Origin: Acidimicrobiia bacterium | GTDB lineage: Bacteria; Actinomycetota; Acidimicrobiia; IMCC26256; JAOSJL01 | Assembly (NCBI GenBank): GCA_027494115.1 | Contig: JAOSJL010000001.1 | Span: 2,555,501-2,619,500 of the forward strand | DNA length: 64,000 bases | Direction: 5' to 3' | Part shown: positions 38,814 through 47,738 of the stretch, in pieces | Position numbering within the stretch: the stretch's first letter is position 1 | Layout of the letters: every line of letters begins with the position of its first letter | Program-made: the position numbers and the translations under genes | The notes under the pieces: generated by a model | What the model was told of the DNA's origin: nothing | Databases searched by the model: none | Seen by the model: only the letters and a program-made list of their open reading frames with translations

Positions 38814-39005
38814 TCAGCGGAGAAACGTGAAGGCCAGCACCAGCAGCAGACCCCCGACAGCCGCCCAGAGGCGGCGCACGAGTGCTTCGAGATGTCGGAT
38901 CCGGCCACAGGTCGGGCAGTACCGGTGGCGACCCACACGCTCGAACCCCTCCTCGCCGAAGGTCTCGATTCCACAGCGGGCGCACGGCAGCTTGACGGTG
39001 ACCAT
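38814..39005 (-). CDS. Small zinc-ribbon protein with one TM helix
   Basis: This 63-residue protein has CARCGIETFGEEG and CPTCGRIRHLEAL, a four-cysteine zinc ribbon. It is followed by a single C-terminal hydrophobic helix (LWAAVGGLLLVLAFTFL). Such tail-anchored ribbons are common in actinobacteria with no known role. No ribosome site is visible at ATG 39005. It lies upstream of the coiled-coil zinc-finger gene in the same direction. Confidence 0.6.
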   Translation of the reverse strand: MVTVKLPCARCGIETFGEEGFERVGRHRYCPTCGRIRHLEALVRRLWAAVGGLLLVLAFTFLR

Positions 39006-39149
39006 CAGGTCATCGTGCGATGCGGCGTGCGAACCGTCAAGCCGATTGACCGCCCGCGTGGTGCCGGGCTGAAAGAATGGCCTGCGGGATCCGGAATCGA
39101 GCTGGAGACAGGCACTTGGGACTCAAGCGAGGTCGCAAACATCCGAGCC

Positions 39150-39428
39150 GTGCCGCGCAGGGAGGCGGCCGCAGGTGCCGTGAGGGCATGGGCTGACGGC
39201 GCCCGCACACAGCTGCTCTCGAAGCTCTCGTCACTCGACGGTGCCGAGAGGGCAAGAGCCGTCGGCGGCGCGGACGCACTCGAGGTCTTCGCTCACGAGG
39301 AGCCGCCCGCACGAGCGACCTTCGGACCCACGTCGGTTGATCCGGCCTGGCGCGACGCGTACCGGGAGGGATACCTCGAGGCTTTCGAGCTGGTCGAGGC
39401 CAAACGCTACGAATTCGTCGCGAGCTGA
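39150..39428 (+). CDS. Hypothetical protein, start uncertain
   Basis: The frame ending at 39428 codes a polar, helix-forming sequence (ARTQLLSKLSSLDGAERARA, then DPAWRDAYREGYLEAFELVE) that looks like real protein. Start is unclear: GTG 39150 is offered because the frame before about 39005 is opposite the zinc-ribbon gene. GTG 39015 and 39027 are alternatives. No family or membrane segment is seen. Confidence 0.35.
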   Translation: MPRREAAAGAVRAWADGARTQLLSKLSSLDGAERARAVGGADALEVFAHEEPPARATFGPTSVDPAWRDAYREGYLEAFELVEAKRYEFVAS

Positions 39429-39449
39429 CCTCGGTCTGAGGCCGGAGCC

Positions 39450-39683
39450 CTACCAGGCGTCGGACCCCACATCGGCGACGAAGGCGGGGACAGTTCCCAC
39501 CCGCTGGGCAACTGACGCGTCCGTGGCCACCCGTGGTCCCCGCTGCTGCGGCTGCGGAGCTGCAGGCCTCCGCAGCCGGTCGAGGGCGGCGGTGTCGAAG
39601 GAGAGGTTCAGCGTCTCGCGGTCGCCGTCGGGGAGTGCCCTGTCGTCGTGTGCATCACGAACGTTCTCTGTAGATCGCTGCAT
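39450..39683 (-). CDS. Small protein with a very strong ribosome-binding site
   Basis: This 77-residue protein starts at ATG 39683 and has AGGAGGTGG about five bases upstream, the best ribosome site in the window. The sequence is charged at first (RSTENVRDAHDDRALPDGD), then Arg/Pro/Gln-rich, and ends VGSDAW. It has no cysteine, membrane helix or known domain. It is alone between convergent and co-directional neighbours. A peptide precursor is one possibility, but no processing enzyme is nearby. The rest of 39684-39872 shows nothing I can name. Confidence 0.55.
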   Translation of the reverse strand: MQRSTENVRDAHDDRALPDGDRETLNLSFDTAALDRLRRPAAPQPQQRGPRVATDASVAQRVGTVPAFVADVGSDAW

Positions 39684-39872
39684 CCTCACCACCTCCTGTG
39701 TTCTGCTCCGGCGTGTTGTGTGCCTTCCTGTTCCGACCCACCCTGTTGCCGCTTCGTTACATCGGGCCGTGACATACGGCCGCATTCGCACGACCGATGC
39801 TGTGGGGCGTGCCCTCCAGGATGACCTCGGTGACGCCCCCGGTCCAGCGATTATCAGACGATCCCGGGCTGC

Positions 39873-41533
39873 TCAGCAGGTGGCCGCGACTCCCGGACGC
39901 ACCGTGCTGTCGACCAATGCCCCCTGCGCATAGACGTCGAGTCGCAACTCGGTCGGTGCGCAGTGGCGGGGTGCCGCGATCGAGCTGTCGATCGAGCCGT
40001 CACCCGAGAGCTTGCCGAACACGGCGAAGTCGAACGGCTGGACCCACGCTCCCCCTCGGCAGGACGTTCGTAGATGTACGCGGAGATCGGCGTGTCCGGA
40101 GGGAGGCCCCGGTACTCGGCCTTGACCGCCAGCTCGCCGTCCTTCCAGTCCAGCGTCGAAACGTCGAAGACGGCTCCGGCGGGCGCCGTGCCGGTCACGG
40201 ATTCGAAGACGAGCTCGGCCTCGGCGAGTGCGATGTCGGTGATCGCAGTATCGACATCGGCCGCACGCTCGGGAACCGCGTGACGCACCTGTTCCAACTC
40301 GTTCACGAAGTCGGCGACCAGGATCCGGTTGGCCTGGGAGGCCTCCTGCGGATCCAGGATCTTCACTCCCGCGTCGACCGAAGCGACCGCCGCGTCCACA
40401 TCGCCCAGCGCCAGTTGAGCGGCGGCCTCCAGGAAGTACACCTGGGCCGCCAGGGGGTTGAGGGGGATCGCCTCCTCGGCGGTAGCAACCGTCGTCTCGT
40501 AGTCGCCGGCGTAGAACGCGGTGAGCGACTCGAGATAGACACTGAGGAAGTCGCGACCCTGACTGAGCTCGACGCCGTCGGCCGCGTCGTCGACCGACCG
40601 CTTGAACATCTCGCTGGTGACGTCGGTAACGGCGCCTGTCGTCAGGTAGTCGGGGTTGGCCGCGAGGAATCCTGCCGCCGAACGGCCGCTGAACGCCTCT
40701 GGATAGTCGCTGTCACGCTTGATGGCCTTGTCGAACTCCGCGAGCGCGTCCGCGTATCGCGCCTCGGCGACCCCGACGTTGCCGGCCGCCGTCGCCTCGA
40801 TCGCCGCGGGCGGGGTGTCGGGGATCTCCCGGTGCCAGATCCAGGCCGTCCACCCGAGGCAGTACACGGCGAGCAGGAGGCCCGGCAGCAGGACCGGCGG
40901 CCGGATCTTCCTACCCAACACCAGGGTGAATCCCACAAGGAACAACGCCACCCCCAGCGTCGTGATGACGGTTCCGTACTGAGAGGCACGGTTGTTCCAT
41001 GTGACGCGCGTCTCGGCCTGCGCCGCCTGCTTCAGACTCAGTCGCTGTGTGTCGAGCAGAAGACGCGTGAGTTCGGGCTGCACGGCTCGGTCGTCGACGG
41101 CTGCCGTTGCGAGGTCGGTGGCGCGGGCGTCAGCCGAGAGGAGAGGAGACGCCGCCAGTGCGACCTGCTCGGCGTGGAGATCGACCTCCACTCCCACAGC
41201 GGCAGCCGCGGTGACGTTGGCCGCCATGGCCTCGACGCCCGTGCGCGTGGTTTCGCGCGCGTAGAACGACTCGTTGGTTGCCGCCCGTGTCTCGATGACT
41301 GTGACAAACCCGGTGGCGACGGCGAGAACCGCCAGCAGCGTCCCGACGCGGCGTCGGTAGCGGGCATCGGCCTCGTTGCTGGCCTCGGCCGCATCGGCCC
41401 GCTCGGTGGCCTTGTCAGCTCGCGCGGTGGCTCTGTCGGCCCGCGCGGTGGCTTCCGCGTGCGTCTCCGCGAGTTCGTCGGATTCTCGATCAGCCGGGTC
41501 TTCGGGCGGGACAGGCCGTTCGTCGTCAGCCAT
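39873..41533 (-). CDS. Membrane protein with coiled coil and TPR-like repeats, frameshifted near C-terminus
   Basis: This protein of about 553 residues has an alanine/arginine coiled coil with seven-residue spacing (ATARADRATARADKATERAD) and a TM helix (TLLAVLAVATGFVTVI). An external helical section and two TM helices (GVALFLVGFTLVLG, LLPGLLLAVYCLGW) follow. About 220 residues of TPR-like repeats come next (ARYADALAEFDKAIKRDSDYPEAFSG, AQVYFLEAAAQLALGDVDAAVAS). The end changes frame at the C5 run 40051-40055; one more base gives VQPFDFAVFGKLSGDG and a stop at 39873. Uncorrected it stops at 39854. Function is unknown. The next gene upstream has a matching layout. Confidence 0.7.
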
Positions 41534-41545
41534 CGACCGAGCTCC

Positions 41546-42241
41546 TCACGACCACGGCTGTACGACGCCACCGAGAGCGGCGCCGACGAAGACGACCAGG
41601 CCGGCAGCGCTCGCGCCGATCCGCACCCGGCTGCTGACCGTGAGCTCCGCCGCCGTGAAGAGGGCCACCGCGCCCAGGAGGAGGAGTACCCACACGCTGA
41701 AGTCCCTCACCCGAACACGTATGGCGTTGGCCTCGTCGGCCCAGACGTCGGGGTCGAGCTCTCCGGGCGACAACAGATTCGTGGCCTGTTCGGAGGACAG
41801 CTCGTCGAGACGCTTCTCGAGGTCGAACGGCTTGGGCTCGGGGCCGGGATCCTCGAGGTTGGCATTGAGCACCTTGATTCCGAACACGCCCGCCGTGGCG
41901 GCGCGCAAGGACGCCGTTGCTCTCGTGGAAGCAGCCGCCATCGAGAGCTCCTGTGCCTCATCGTCATTTCCCGCGGCGAGAGCGTCGGCTGCCTCGGCGT
42001 CGAGTTCGGCGGCGGCCGCGTACTCGGCGAGATATCTGTTGTACTGGTTGGCCTGGCGCACCGCCTCGACGGCCACGTCGACGTCCTGCTGTTCGACCTT
42101 GATCGTCTCGCCCACCGACTGGCGGTCGTCGAAGGCCGCGGTGGAACCGATCTGCGCAGCCCGCCACGTGAAGAGCCCGGCGCACACCGTCGTCAGGCCG
42201 ATCATCAGTGCGATCAACCGCTTCTGGTTCTCCTCCGACAC
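41546..42241 (-). CDS. Helical membrane protein, partner of the TPR gene
   Basis: This 231-residue protein has an N-terminal TM helix (LIALMIGLTTVCAGLFTW), an external alanine-rich helical section (QANQYNRYLAEYAAAAELDAEAADALAAG) and two C-terminal TM helices (VWVLLLLGAVALFTAAEL, IGASAAGLVVFVGAALGG). GTG 42241 is the only start just before the first helix. It is 12 bases from the TPR gene and shares its layout, so the two are likely one operon. No family is recognised. Confidence 0.65.
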   Translation of the reverse strand: MSEENQKRLIALMIGLTTVCAGLFTWRAAQIGSTAAFDDRQSVGETIKVEQQDVDVAVEAVRQANQYNRYLAEYAAAAELDAEAADALAAGNDDEAQELSMAAASTRATASLRAATAGVFGIKVLNANLEDPGPEPKPFDLEKRLDELSSEQATNLLSPGELDPDVWADEANAIRVRVRDFSVWVLLLLGAVALFTAAELTVSSRVRIGASAAGLVVFVGAALGGVVQPWS

Positions 42242-42426
42242 GGCTGCCGATCTTACGACGCGTCCCACCGGGACCGGGGTGCGGCCTGAGCCCCCGCCTG
42301 AGCGCGTCGATCGAGCGTGGGGTCGTGGCAAGGAGTGGTGACGATCTGCCACGGGATCGCTGCTGTATATATCCTCGGAGTCCCTCGAGTCCCATCTCGG
42401 GGCTCCCCTCCCCGAAAGGTCCGCTC

Positions 42427-42675
42427 ATGACCACGACCCGGTCCCTCTCACGAGTCGCAGCGGTGTTCGCACTCACCGGCGCGTTGTTTCTCGGCGCGTG
42501 CAGCAGTGATGACGGCGGTAGCACGACATCGACGACATCGGTCGAAGACGACGTGAAGAGCAGCGTGACGTCCGCGGAGGACGACGTGAAGAGCAGCGTG
42601 ACGTCTGCGGAAGACGACCTGAAGTCGGACGTCAGCTCGGTGGAGTCCACGATCGAGGACAAGGTGGACCAGTGA
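42427..42675 (+). CDS. Small lipoprotein with 11-residue helical repeats
   Basis: This 82-residue protein has a lipoprotein signal (VAAVFALTGALFLGACSSDD) with the lipid cysteine in LGAC. The mature part is three repeats of DDVKSSVTSAE type (42547-42645, first two nearly exact at DNA level). The 11-residue period suggests a right-handed coiled coil or apolipoprotein-like helix lying on the membrane or wall. Its stop overlaps the DUF6325 start, so the two are coupled. No function is known. Confidence 0.7.
   Translation: MTTTRSLSRVAAVFALTGALFLGACSSDDGGSTTSTTSVEDDVKSSVTSAEDDVKSSVTSAEDDLKSDVSSVESTIEDKVDQ
42547..42645 (+). repeat. 3 x 33-bp repeat in the lipoprotein gene
   Basis: Units 42547-42579 and 42580-42612 differ by only two bases, and 42613-42645 is diverged. 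Each encodes 11 residues starting DDV or DDL. Confidence 0.85.
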
Positions 42676-43100
42676 CCGACGAGACACTTCCCGGGCCCAT
42701 CGATTTCGTCCTTGTCGAGTTTCCGCCGGACGCCTCGACCGACGCCACCGCGCAGGCTACGGCCGCGCTCGTCGAGCAGGGGACCATTCGCCTGTACGAC
42801 ATCGCCCTCCTCCGCAAGGAGGCCGACGGACGCACGCTTGTGCTCGATCTCGCCGGCGAGGGAGGCGGCTTCGCAACCTTCGCCGGAGCGCAGTCGGGCC
42901 TCTTCGACGACGAGGACGTGCGCGAGGCGGGTAACGCGATGGAGGCCGACACGACGGCGCTTCTTCTCGCCTACGAGAACACCTGGGCCGGCCCCTTCGT
43001 GAACGCCGCGCACGGAGCCGGCGGCCGCATGATCGCCAGTCAGCGGATCCCGGCCCAGGTGCTCCTGGATGCACTCGACGCGCTCGAGACGGCAGGCTGA
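42672..43100 (+). CDS. DUF6325 family protein
   Basis: This 142-residue protein has IDFVLVEFPPDAS, VEQGTIRLYDIALLRKEADG, AYENTWAGPFVNAAHGAGG and a final IASQRIPAQVLLDAL. These match DUF6325, a family often found beside SHOCT proteins in actinobacteria and of unknown role. GTG 42672 overlaps the lipoprotein TGA. The SHOCT gene follows after 36 bases. Confidence 0.78.
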   Translation: MTDETLPGPIDFVLVEFPPDASTDATAQATAALVEQGTIRLYDIALLRKEADGRTLVLDLAGEGGGFATFAGAQSGLFDDEDVREAGNAMEADTTALLLAYENTWAGPFVNAAHGAGGRMIASQRIPAQVLLDALDALETAG

Positions 43101-43136
43101 AACTCTCGCACGAGCCCTCCCCGAAAGGAACGACAC

Positions 43137-43442
43137 ATGCCCGGACTACTACGAGGAATTGCGCGTACGGCCGTGGTCGCCGGTACCGCGACCGCCGTCA
43201 GCGGACGAGTACAGCGGCGACAGGCCGAGAAGTTCGCTGATCGCGACGCCAACATCTACGCGAACCGCGAGGAGTCCTACGAACAGCAGATGGGCTACCA
43301 GCAGGCCGCTCCGGCCGCGCCCACCGCGAGCGGGAAAACCGACACTCTCGCCCAGCTCAAGCAGCTCGGGGAGCTGAAGTCCCAGGGGGTCCTCACGGAC
43401 GCGGAGTTCGAGGCGCAGAAGGCCAAGATCCTCGCGGGCTGA
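43137..43442 (+). CDS. SHOCT domain protein
   Basis: This 101-residue protein has a basic N-terminal half (ARTAVVAGTATAVSGRVQRR) and a C-terminal SHOCT domain (LAQLKQLGELKSQGVLTDAEFEAQKAKIL). SHOCT is a short helical module probably used for oligomerisation. ATG 43137 follows AAAGGAACG. It continues the lipoprotein-DUF6325 operon. Confidence 0.8.
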   Translation: MPGLLRGIARTAVVAGTATAVSGRVQRRQAEKFADRDANIYANREESYEQQMGYQQAAPAAPTASGKTDTLAQLKQLGELKSQGVLTDAEFEAQKAKILAG

Positions 43443-43476
43443 CTCCCACCGATACTCGGGAACATGGCGGTCGATC

Positions 43477-44398
43477 GTGCGTAGACCGCTGAAGGGCCGA
43501 CCCGGGGAACACCCCCGCGTCGACCGGATTCCGCAGGTCCCGGAGGGCTGGCGAGTCCTGGAGACGTGGGGCGCGCTCTCCTTCATCACCCACGCGCTCC
43601 TCGAACGACCCGATGGGAGCCGGGTCGAATGGAACTCCCGTCGACACCGCAAGCACCTCGGCCTGAGAGCTGCACGCGGGACGTACCTCGCCGATCTCGA
43701 GCTGCGACGAGGTGGCCACGCAAGCGCCTCGAGCTGGTGGATGGGCGCGCTCTTCATGATCGGCGCGTTCTGCTTCGCTCTCGGATCCTTCCCGCTCTAC
43801 TTCGACAACGTCGACGCCGAGGTCACGGCCGTCACGTTCTTCGTGGGATCGATCTTCTTCACGAGCGCCGCGTCCCTCCAGTTCCACGAAGCCGTCGGTG
43901 CCCCGACCGGTGTGGAGCCCGGTGCACCTCCACCCCTCGGATATCGGTCGTTTCTCGGCCTCGAGCCTCATCGCATCGACTGGTGGTCATCGGCGGTGCA
44001 ACTGGTCGGAACCGTGTTCTTCAACGTCAGCACCTTCTCTGCGACCCGCTCCGATCTCAGCCTGCAACAGGAGCGCCATCTCATCTGGGCGCCCGACGTG
44101 TGGGGTTCGGTCTGCTTTCTGATCGCCGGCTGGCTGGCCTATTCCGAGGTGTCTCCCCCGGCTCCTCGCGGCTCCCGAGCGGTCGGTGGGCTGGTGGATC
44201 AGCGCTCTGAACCTGCTGGGATCCGTGGCGTTCGGCGTGGCGGCAGTGGCATCGCGCTACCTGCACAGCACCGGCGAGATCGCAAACCTCTCGCTCACCA
44301 ACGTGGGGACCTTCCTGGGGGCCCTCTGCTTCTTCACCGGCGCCGCACTGCTGCCCGTCGAGTCGGCCCGAGAGACCTCGCGTCCCGCGCCGTCCTGA
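43477..44398 (+). CDS. YrhK-like multi-TM protein, frameshifted
   Basis: From GTG 43477 the protein has a basic cytoplasmic start, then pairs of TM helices in a repeated YrhK-like layout: WWMGALFMIGAFCFALGSF, DWWSSAVQLVGTVFFNVSTF, WGSVCFLIAGWLAY and, in a second frame, WWISALNLLGSVAFGVAAVA and FLGALCFFTGAALLPVE. Removing one C from the C5 run 44155-44159 joins the frames as SEVSPRLLAAPERSVGWW. Corrected length is about 306 residues. Function is unknown. Confidence 0.72.
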
Positions 44399-44425
44399 CC
44401 CTCGTGACTCAGGGCCTGTCGGGTC

Positions 44426-46108
44426 TCATTTCGCGGCGCGAGCGGTTCTTCCCTCGTCGCGCCGGCTCCGGAGCGCGAGCCCCCGACTCACCGCGACGGG
44501 ATCCCAGTCCTGCGGGGTGTGCGGCAACACACCGGGATCGACGAGGACCGCGCCACTGGAGAGCTCGTGCATGAGGCTGCGGCCCGTCACGGCACCCGCG
44601 CACATCACGCCGCCGATCATGGTTCCGGCGATGCCGTGTCCGGTCGTCGTGCTGGCCCCGACGAGAAAGAGCCCTCGATCTCCGTCCGGTACCCGGGGCG
44701 CATCGGCCCGGTCTGGTCGGGCGAGAAGCGCAGGCCGTATGAGGTGCCGTCGGTGGAGAGCGTGTAGCGCTCCTGGGTCAGCGGCGTCGCCGTCTCGAGA
44801 TGCACGATGTGGTCGCGGAAGGGCCCGAGGACCTGTTCGGCCTGTTCGATGAGCTGGGACGTGATCTGCTCCTTGCGCTCCCGGTAGGTGGCGTCGCGGC
44901 GGTACCGCCGGCCGTCCGCCGGGCCGGTGCCGACACCCCACGCCTCATGACCGCGAGGCCCGAGCGTCATGATCTGGAAGTTGGAGTATCCGGGTGGGCA
45001 CAGCGCGGCGTGGTCGGGGTCCTTCACCGACGCCATCGACACGTATGAGAACGGCACCCTTCCGGGCTCGCCGGCCTCGAGCCGTGCGTATTCGGCCTCC
45101 ACGTCATAGGTGGGAAACACGAAGTAGTTGGTGTTCGGAACCCGCTCGGTGAGATCGATGTCGACGATGACGTAGGCAACGACGAGCGGAAGCGACATCA
45201 CCGCGGCTTCCGCTCTCTCGACCGTCTCGGGAGCCAGCGCGGACCGGTCGACGAGCGAGAGCATCGTCCGCTTGTAGTCGGCGTTCGAAACCACGACAGG
45301 AGCATGCAGGGTCTCACCCGACTCGGAGTCGAACGCCGGCGACCGTGCCGCCGTCGACCAGGATCTCGTCGACCTTGGCGAGCGTCCGTACTTCCCCCCC
45401 GAGCGACTCGACCACTTCCACGAGGCGCGCCGGAATCACCTGGCCGCCACCTTCGGGGTAGCACGCACCGTGCATGTAGTGATGGGCGATGATGGCGTGC
45501 ATGACCGCCGTCGACTCCTGTGGTCCTGATCCGTACAGACCGCTCCAGTGGTCGAGAACCGCGATCGCCTCCTGCGACAGGCCGCAGTGGGCGAAGAGGT
45601 CCGCCAGGGGTCGCAGCCCCCATTCGAGGAGTGTCGGCGCGTCGGCCTCGCCGCCGACCATCAGCGCGTTCGCTTCGCCGGGCAGCGCTCTCAGCACGGC
45701 GAAGTAACGGTCGAGACCCTCCTCCTCATCAGGGAACTGGGCGACGACCCTGTCCCTGTAGGCGTCCCAACCCGCGGGCACCCGAATCGTGAAGTCGGGG
45801 AAGACGAGCGTGTCGAAACCGTCCGGATCCAGATCGCGGAAGGTGATCCGGTCGGCGAGCCCGAGGCCGCGCAGCACGGTGGGGATCGATCCGGTCGGCC
45901 CGGAATCGCCCAGGTAGTGGAGGCCCACGTCGAACTCGTAATCGTGACCGCCGAGGTGGCGGCGGAACACCTGACAGTTCCCACCGGCGAGATCGTGCTG
46001 CTCGAGGACGAGAACACGCCGTCCGAGTGCCGAGAGATACGCCGCGCACGTGAGGCCTCCCGGCCCCGACCCCACAACGATCGCGTCCCATGCGTTTTTT
46101 AGAGCCAT
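44426..46108 (-). CDS. FAD-dependent carotenoid/retinol-type oxidoreductase, two frameshifts
   Basis: This flavoprotein of about 560 residues is of the phytoene desaturase/CrtISO/retinol saturase type. The dinucleotide fold is AIVVGSGPGGLTCAAYLSALG with LEQHDLAGGNCQVF, the middle has EFDVGLHYLG and HHYMHGACYPEGGGQVIPARL, and the FAD-binding end is RGLFLVGASTTTGHGIAGTM. Frames change at about 45325-45340 (VVVSNADYKRTML continues the protein) and at the CCC at 44672-44674, where one more base gives TEIEGLFLVGAS. ATG 46108 is the start. No carotenoid synthesis genes adjoin, so the substrate is open. Confidence 0.82.
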
Positions 46109-46143
46109 GGCGCTCCCGAGGGTAACGCCCTTCCGCGACTCGC

Positions 46144-47574
46144 TCAGGTCCCGATGTCACTCGCGCGTGCATCAGCGACGAGTACCTCGGCGTCCGCCGG
46201 CAGCAGGTAGCCCGCGTCCACCGAACGCGCCGCTGCCGCTTCGACCTGCTGAACGTACGTGTCGTGATCCGGGTAGAGCTGATGCAGCCTGGCCTCATCG
46301 AAGGGGATGGTCTGGCCTGACAAGGGGATGTCGCCCTCGCCGCTGAGCATCGCGACGGGAACCTCGACGTGGGGAAGGCGGAGTCCTCCGAGCGCGTTGC
46401 CGTCGGAATCACGCGCGATGGCGCCGTCTCGCGTCTCGATCGGTGGCGCGGTGCCAGGCGGAGTGCCCTCACGTATCCAGGAGTCGAGCGCGTGAAGCGC
46501 CGCGTTGACCGCGACGTACTGAGGCGCTGTGTTGACCACGCCGAGGATCGGTGTGAGATCGATGAAGTCGTCGTACTGGCGGCGCCCCTGGGAGAGCAGC
46601 GCCTCGAGGTAGTGCGCGTCGGCGTGTGCGGTTCCTGCGAGCTCCCAGGTGTGGACGACGTCGGTGTCCGGCTGGCGGGCTCCCGGGAACGCGGCGTCTG
46701 CCTCGCCCAGGCTGAACAGGTCGGTTTCGGTGAGTACCTGGAACACCGGGGTGGTGGAGTCGGCGCGCACCTGGGCGGGGGTGGGGACACCACCCACCAG
46801 GCCGTCGCCGAGGGGCGCACCGGAACCGTTGCGACTGTGGATGAGGAAGCCGTCGTAGACGGCCGACTCGGGATGGATCGCGTTCACATACGTGAGCATC
46901 CGGTACGCGCTCTGAGACTCGCCATCAGCGATCAGGCGCTCGGGTTCCAAACCACCGAGCAAATCGACACCGTCCGGTGAGACGAGGGCCTCGCCGGCTT
47001 GCGAGAAGATGTCGTACGAGTAGCTGTCGCCCGGGTGGTCGAGGGAGCCGTACCGCTCGGGATCCCAGGCCTGGAGACCTACCACGGCGTCTCCCAACGG
47101 GCTACCGCCGGTGCTCGTGATACCCACGGCCTGGGCGGTCACGCCCACCCACGCGTATCCCTCACGCAGGATCTCCTCACTCGCGAAGCCGAAGTCGGGA
47201 TCCAGGTCGATGTTCGAGGTCACGTTGAACCACTCCACCACCACGGTTCCGTTGAACCGGTCGGGGTCGGTGGGACGCCGCACGAGCAGGCGGGTCTTGT
47301 ACGGAGCGCTCGAGTGCTCCACCACCGGCCAGACGCCATCAGCCGACCATGTGCCGGACGGCTCGTAGGACGTCGCGGTGCCTTCGAGGAAGAACTCCTC
47401 CTCGACATAACCGTCCGCGGCGAGGTCGACCGGGGCGCTCGTGGCCGGGAATCCGTGTGATCCCCCTGTCACCGGACCCGTTACCGTCGAATTCCCCGAT
47501 TCCCCATCCGGTCCCCCGCAGCTCACCACGACGACCCCGATCAGCAGTGCGGCGACGGCACGCGCGGCAGACAC
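46144..47574 (-). CDS. Lipoprotein alpha/beta hydrolase-domain protein
   Basis: This 476-residue exported protein starts with a lipoprotein signal (ALLIGVVVVSCGGPDG). The body matches the large alpha/beta hydrolase-domain family (PF20091 type): YKTRLLVRRPTDPDRFNGTVVVEW, WVGVTAQ, SYDIFSQAGEAL and the nucleophile elbow IADGESQSAYRMLTYVNAIHP. LRLPHVEVPVAMLSGEGD, HADAHY and a C-terminal helical end also fit. Catalytic serine is in GESQS. Family substrates are unknown. It lies alone, 35 bases upstream of the FAD gene. Confidence 0.82.
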   Translation of the reverse strand: MSAARAVAALLIGVVVVSCGGPDGESGNSTVTGPVTGGSHGFPATSAPVDLAADGYVEEEFFLEGTATSYEPSGTWSADGVWPVVEHSSAPYKTRLLVRRPTDPDRFNGTVVVEWFNVTSNIDLDPDFGFASEEILREGYAWVGVTAQAVGITSTGGSPLGDAVVGLQAWDPERYGSLDHPGDSYSYDIFSQAGEALVSPDGVDLLGGLEPERLIADGESQSAYRMLTYVNAIHPESAVYDGFLIHSRNGSGAPLGDGLVGGVPTPAQVRADSTTPVFQVLTETDLFSLGEADAAFPGARQPDTDVVHTWELAGTAHADAHYLEALLSQGRRQYDDFIDLTPILGVVNTAPQYVAVNAALHALDSWIREGTPPGTAPPIETRDGAIARDSDGNALGGLRLPHVEVPVAMLSGEGDIPLSGQTIPFDEARLHQLYPDHDTYVQQVEAAAARSVDAGYLLPADAEVLVADARASDIGT

Positions 47575-47738
47575 AGCTTCGACCCTACCGGGCAGGCGTC
47601 GCCGTGATGCCCGTCGTTCACAACGGCCGAACTCAGAACCACCTCTGACATGCAGGTCTGACAGATCTGTTCAGCGACGCGGAGACCAAACCCGCGGACT
47701 GATCCATTCCCAGTTCACTACCCCGCAGACCCCCTGGG

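Noticed and set aside
39797-42289. Very long plus-strand open frame (830 codons) opposite the TPR and helical membrane genes
   Set aside because: It is the complement of two genes with clear TM helices and TPR repeats. Its own sequence is Arg/Gly/Asp-rich without domains, as expected of a shadow frame in high-GC DNA.
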